Shown here: positions 60,041 through 64,000 of the stretch, piece by piece
Numbering within the stretch: position 1 is the first letter of the stretch
Layout: each line of letters starts with the position of its first letter
NCBI GenBank assembly: GCA_023846275.1
Contig: CM043874.1
Location: forward strand, 28,493,630 to 28,557,629
DNA length: 64,000 nucleotides
Source: Vanilla planifolia
Lineage: Eukaryota > Streptophyta > Magnoliopsida > Asparagales > Orchidaceae
Direction: 5' to 3'
Notes under the pieces: model-generated
The model's database searches: none
The model's input: only the letters and a program-made list of their open reading frames with translations
What the model was told of the DNA's origin: nothing
Made by a program: the position numbers and the translations under genes

Positions 60041-62675
60041 ATGTTGAGAAAATTTGTTAGCAACTTTGTCAAGAAGCCATCTTTTTTGCAGCCAAGAAGC
60101 TGCTCGTTGTTTATGTCACAATATAATTCATATATGCAATCTTCATGTGAGGTGGCTTTTGAGTCTGCAAAGTAAGCGTGAATCATGTTTCGAGCGATAA
60201 ATTTCAACTAAATATGTTTTCCATTGTTTTCGGCATATGATTCAATAATATTGGAATGTTTTCTAAGCGTCTTTGGGGACTTGGTTCGGTTTCCTACACA
60301 TGAAACGATTTTATTGACATTTTTTTTTTTTGTATAATATAACAGGAGTGATCATGAATATGCCGATGTGAACTGGGACGAACTTGGCTTCCGTCTCATG
60401 CCAACGGATTACATGTATATGATGAAATGCTCTCAACATGACTCCTTTTCCGAAGGACAACTGACTCAGTATGGCAACATCGAGTTGAACCCCTCAGCCG
60501 GAGTTCTGAACTATGGACAGGTAAATGATGTAATAACTGGCCGACTTGTTTCCTTTGACGAGCCGTTGCCATTGGCTTAGGAGTCGTCGGTGAAACCAAG
60601 TGGGAACGTGTTTTTCTCGCAGCTTTACTTTCCAGTCGTCCCAAGTGGAGATCGCTTTAAGTTTTCGACTCCCTTTTCATTATACGATGGCAGAAATCTT
60701 CATGTATAACAATGAAATTTTGTTTAATTGCATGAGATGGATGTTTGCAGGGTCTATTTGAAGGTCTGAAAGCATACAGGAAGATCAATGGAGGCGGCCT
60801 AGCCCTTTTTCGTCCCGAGGAGAACGCGAGGAGAATGCAGATGGGCGCTGAGAGGATGTGCATGCCGTCTCCTACCGTTGACCAGTTTCTTCACGCTGTA
60901 AAGCATACAGTGTTGGCCAACAAGAGATGGGTTTGTATCAAATAGACATACCATTATCTGTGTTGCAATAACTTCATCGTGTTTCTCTTCCTATTTGATG
61001 ATATTTGTTCCGCTTCAGGTTCCCCCGCCAGGAAAGGGTTCCCTCTATGTTAGGCCATTGCTCCTGGGAAGCGGCCCTGTATTGGGTTTGGCACCCGCAA
61101 CGGAGTACTTGTTCTTAGTTTATGCTGCGCCTGTGGGAAACTATTTTAAGGTACCGGTGACTAGATGATGCCTTCGCTTGATAGGATAAATTCGCTCTTC
61201 GTTTTGGAATTCGTTTATTTGTGACACAGCGGATCTTTATGATTTCAATGGCAGGATTTGGGAGTTCAATTTGTGAATAGGCATTCTTTTAGATAACTAC
61301 GTATGTTTTACACTGCAGCTTCCTGGAAAGAAGTTGTTTGACTGGTTCATAGCTTGTTCAAAATTAACTGAAAGAATATTATGTTGTGGATTTCTTGTTT
61401 ATCGGTGTGTTGTTCATTCCTGTAGGAAGGCTTGGCACCAATAAATTTGATAATTGAAGAAGATACCTGTCGAGCAACTCCAGGAGGGACTGGCGGTGTA
61501 AAGACAATCACAAATTATGCACCCGTAAGAGAGTTTTTCTCTGCTTATCCCAAATACATATAAAAAGAAATATGGCTTCATCTTGGCTGTAGAATAAAAA
61601 AATGTTTTCAAAAAATATATTTTATTTGAGAATAATCGTGAAAATTTATGAAAAAAAATTACATCAAAATGCCGCAGATGTAGTTTTTGTGTATAGCTTT
61701 TAACTGAACGAACACAAATGTGAACTTTCCCTTTATGTTCCAAATCTTTATAAAAATTGCCCGCATACTCAACAGTCTACCATTTATTAGGTAAGCCTGT
61801 TTAAGAGTTATTAACATACTTTGTAAGGACCTGCTTCTCTCCCTCTTGAGCCGCTGCAGGTTTTAAAGGCACAACAGGAAGCCAAGAAGAAGGGATTCAC
61901 AGATGTTCTATTCCTTGATTCTGTGAACAAGATTTATTTGGAGGAAGCTTCATCAAGCAATATATTTCTCGTTAAGGTCATTCCTTTGGAATCTTATTAT
62001 AAAGTTAATGTTAACCATTTTCTATCTCGATTATTTTTGTCCAAAATCCAGAATTTATTTTCTTCAATGAGTACACTTTAATGTTGGCATAAATTAAAAT
62101 CAGCTTTTAATTTTTTTTTTTTTTGTTGCCTCACCGTTGCAGAATAATTTGATCCTAACTCCAAAAACCGCTGGAACCATCCTCCAGGGGATCACCCGCG
62201 CAAGTATCATTGAGATAGCAGGTGACCTTGGCCACCAGGTTAGGCTTTGCTTCATTATTTTCCTCTCCAATATCTGAAAAAGGTGTTCTTTCCTAAAAGT
62301 TTCTGTTGTTTTTCATCGTAACATTTTTTGTTTCTTGGAAGAAAGCATCATTATTCACTGCAATGTGGACAGGTTGAGGAAAGGCCGGTTTCTGTCGACG
62401 ATTTGGTTGATGCAGACGAAGTTTTTTGCACAGGAACTGCTGTTGTCGTAGCTCCCGTGAGCAGCATAACTTATAAAGATCGAAGGTAACGGTTAGTTTT
62501 CTTTTACTTCATTACAATTTTACTCTCTTAATTGCTGGCTCCGGATAAATTGTGCTGCAGGTACAGTTATAATTGTGGAGAACATGCCGTGTCAAGAATG
62601 CTATACAAATCCCTTATAGCCATACAGCTGGGCCATGTTCAAGATAAGAAAGGATGGTCAATACAAATTGGCTAA
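60041..62675 (+). CDS. BCAT: Branched-chain amino-acid aminotransferase, organellar type
   Basis: Nine exons: 60041-60171, 60346-60520, 60751-60930, 61019-61150, 61426-61524, 61860-61976, 62143-62238, 62373-62485, 62561-62675. They total 1,158 bases (385 residues plus stop), and all introns are GT-AG and 75-335 bases. The enzyme is a PLP-dependent class IV aminotransferase that interconverts Leu, Ile and Val with their 2-oxo acids using 2-oxoglutarate/glutamate. Residues 1-43 are basic and Ser-rich with little acid, like a plastid or mitochondrial presequence. The core starts at '[10 protein letters not shown]' (about 49-58). '[10 protein letters not shown]' is 103-112, 'VRP' with R174 is the substrate-side arginine, and '[11 protein letters not shown]' holds the PLP lysine K232. 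'EASSSNIF' (E268 to F275) and 'GTA' (331-333) bind the cofactor. The length is normal for plant organellar BCATs. The start is the first ATG in frame. No damage is seen. Plastid versus mitochondrion cannot be decided by eye. Confidence 0.93.
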
Positions 62676-62900
62676 AGCCTTTGTGTGTTTCCCTCATATC
62701 CATGTATTTCAGAAAAGAAAATAGCATGCAACGGACAAAAGTCAACAAACTTTTTTTTTTGTTCATTTATCTTGTAGCATCAAAATAGCTCTCTATCCTT
62801 ATCGTTATGTCAAAAATTATATTCTTTATGCTGCGCATTTTCTTGGTAACATGGAACAACAATGGGCTTACCTTCAAATAAAAGGGCAAACTTCATAGAT
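62676..62900 (+). terminator. BCAT 3' untranslated region and polyadenylation signal
   Basis: An AATAAA lies at 62,877-62,882, about 200 bases after the stop, preceded by T-rich text at 62,751-62,762 and around 62,760-62,850. Cleavage would be expected 10-30 bases after the hexamer. Confidence 0.5.
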
Positions 62901-62904
62901 GTAA

Positions 62905-64000
62905 GACTTATTTGATAACTTCTAGCTTTCTATGCTTTTTGATAAACTCTAAAAGCAGCATTTAGACATCTTGGCAACAAGAGGAGAGATAAGAGGGATA
63001 GACTGACAGTTGATAATTACCGAAGGAGTTTATAGAAAGATTAAACCCTGGTAATTCAATGTTCTGGGATTTATTATTGCAATTTTTCTGGAATTTTAAA
63101 CAACTCTTATGATGAATAATTAAGAATTAAAGTTGGTTGAATATACATTACGAATTTTAGTAGATTCAAGTTTTGAATACTTTTTCTTTTTTCAAAAGAA
63201 TAGAACTTTTGAATGAGAAAAGTTAATTGTCTTTATGCTCGATCTAGAAAGTAGATTAGATTGATTATTTTTTTTATGTTCACGGTGATTGTAAGGTTTA
63301 CTTAGACCTTTACATAGCTTAAGTATTCTCAAACAAGCAACTTGGCATGCTATTAGACTTTATAAGAGCAAATGTTAGAAAAATAGAGAACAGAAATTTT
63401 TTTTAAGTGCTAATTGCAAGGATTAATTTCTGTCTAAATACTTACAATTAGAAATAAAATAAAGCTTTGTTAGAAAATAGAGCTATAACATTATGAAAGT
63501 GCTAATTTAGCTAACTAAAAATAGATCAAGATAGTTTAGAAACACAAGTTTAAATGTGCATCAAATCTATTTCAAGAAATAGAACAAATTTAAGATCGCA
63601 AAATTTAAACAAAACTACTTATATAACTGAATACATAACAAAATACTCAAAAACAATATTTTTTATATGAAAATTTATTTTATTTCCTCACTTAGACCTA
63701 TTTCATAATTATGAATATTTAAAACATCCTTTAAAATATCTTAGAGAATTTATATAATTAAGCCTATCTATACTTAGATTTAAATGCTCGTTACATATAT
63801 CGAATTGTTTGAATTGAGAACAACTGATCAAATAAGGATTGTCACATTTTTCAATAATAAGTGATTTTTTTATATCTTTGACATAGTCCTTTATCAAATG
63901 ATCATGTCAATAGGATAAGATAGTTTGATAAGGGTTTGAATAGTCTTTTAACCCCCAATTAACAAGGGGCGAAAGCCCATAACTTAGACAATGGCTCCAA
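62905..64000. other. AT-rich DNA downstream of BCAT, no gene recognised
   Basis: A 62-codon open frame at 63,709-63,897 on the minus strand matches nothing known. The last 60 bases ('aacaaggggcgaaagccc') become less AT-rich and may begin another feature beyond the window. Confidence 0.5.

Noticed and set aside
60368-60580. A 70-codon uninterrupted frame as a separate small gene
   Set aside because: It is exon 2 of BCAT read through the donor site at 60,521 into the intron.
1-64000. CRISPR arrays, operons, tRNA or rRNA genes, organellar DNA insertions
   Set aside because: No regularly spaced identical repeats, no cloverleaf sequence that I could recognise by eye, and no long GC-richer block of organelle-like genes. 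A tRNA scan would be needed to rule out tRNA genes fully.

Overview
The window looks like nuclear DNA from a seed plant with a large, repeat-rich genome. The evidence is one spliced gene for a plant-type organellar branched-chain amino-acid aminotransferase with GT-AG introns, a plant L1-type LINE (DUF4283 ORF1; endonuclease, reverse transcriptase and zf-RVT in ORF2), and decayed Ty1/copia and Ty3/gypsy (including Tat-type) LTR retrotransposons. The species cannot be named from what is visible. Lineages that keep old repeats (gymnosperms, Amborella, some monocots) would fit, but that is a guess.

Layout. Positions 1-39,340 are an AT-rich, CpG-poor expanse built almost entirely of old LTR-retrotransposon debris. 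It holds copia-type LTR pieces near 3.2, 6.8-8.3, 9.5-11.1, 12.4 and 37.9-38.3 kb. A Tat-type gypsy fossil lies on the minus strand at 17.0-20.2 kb, with a further Tat RNase H piece at 12.8-13.2 kb. Copia polymerase pieces lie at 21.2-22.3, 28.4-28.7 and 31.4-33.2 kb, a gypsy protease piece at 27.3-27.7 kb (minus), and a gypsy integrase tail with chromodomain at 33.3-33.9 kb. Two further repeat families (called X and Y here) recur several times. Positions 39,347-44,605 hold one markedly GC-rich, nearly intact LINE on the minus strand. Positions 44.6-59.7 kb return to AT-rich repeat debris, including tandem arrays and duplicated LTR-element ends, plus one short CpG-bearing, promoter-like island at about 47.5-47.7 kb with no gene beside it. 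Positions 59.8-62.9 kb hold the only intact host gene (BCAT, nine exons, 385 codons) with its promoter, 5' leader and polyadenylation signal. The rest of the window is AT-rich intergenic DNA.

Function. BCAT carries the class IV aminotransferase signatures and catalytic lysine, and should interconvert leucine, isoleucine and valine with their 2-oxo acids in an organelle. The LINE would encode its own RNA-binding protein and retrotransposition enzyme from two ORFs whose stop and start codons overlap. The other elements are fossils with many breaks. I found no tRNA, rRNA, CRISPR or bacterial-type systems, and nothing I can honestly call a new biological system. The items most worth a second look are the LINE (its overlapping ORF junction and youthful composition), the orphan promoter-like island, and the unclassified repeat families and tandem arrays.
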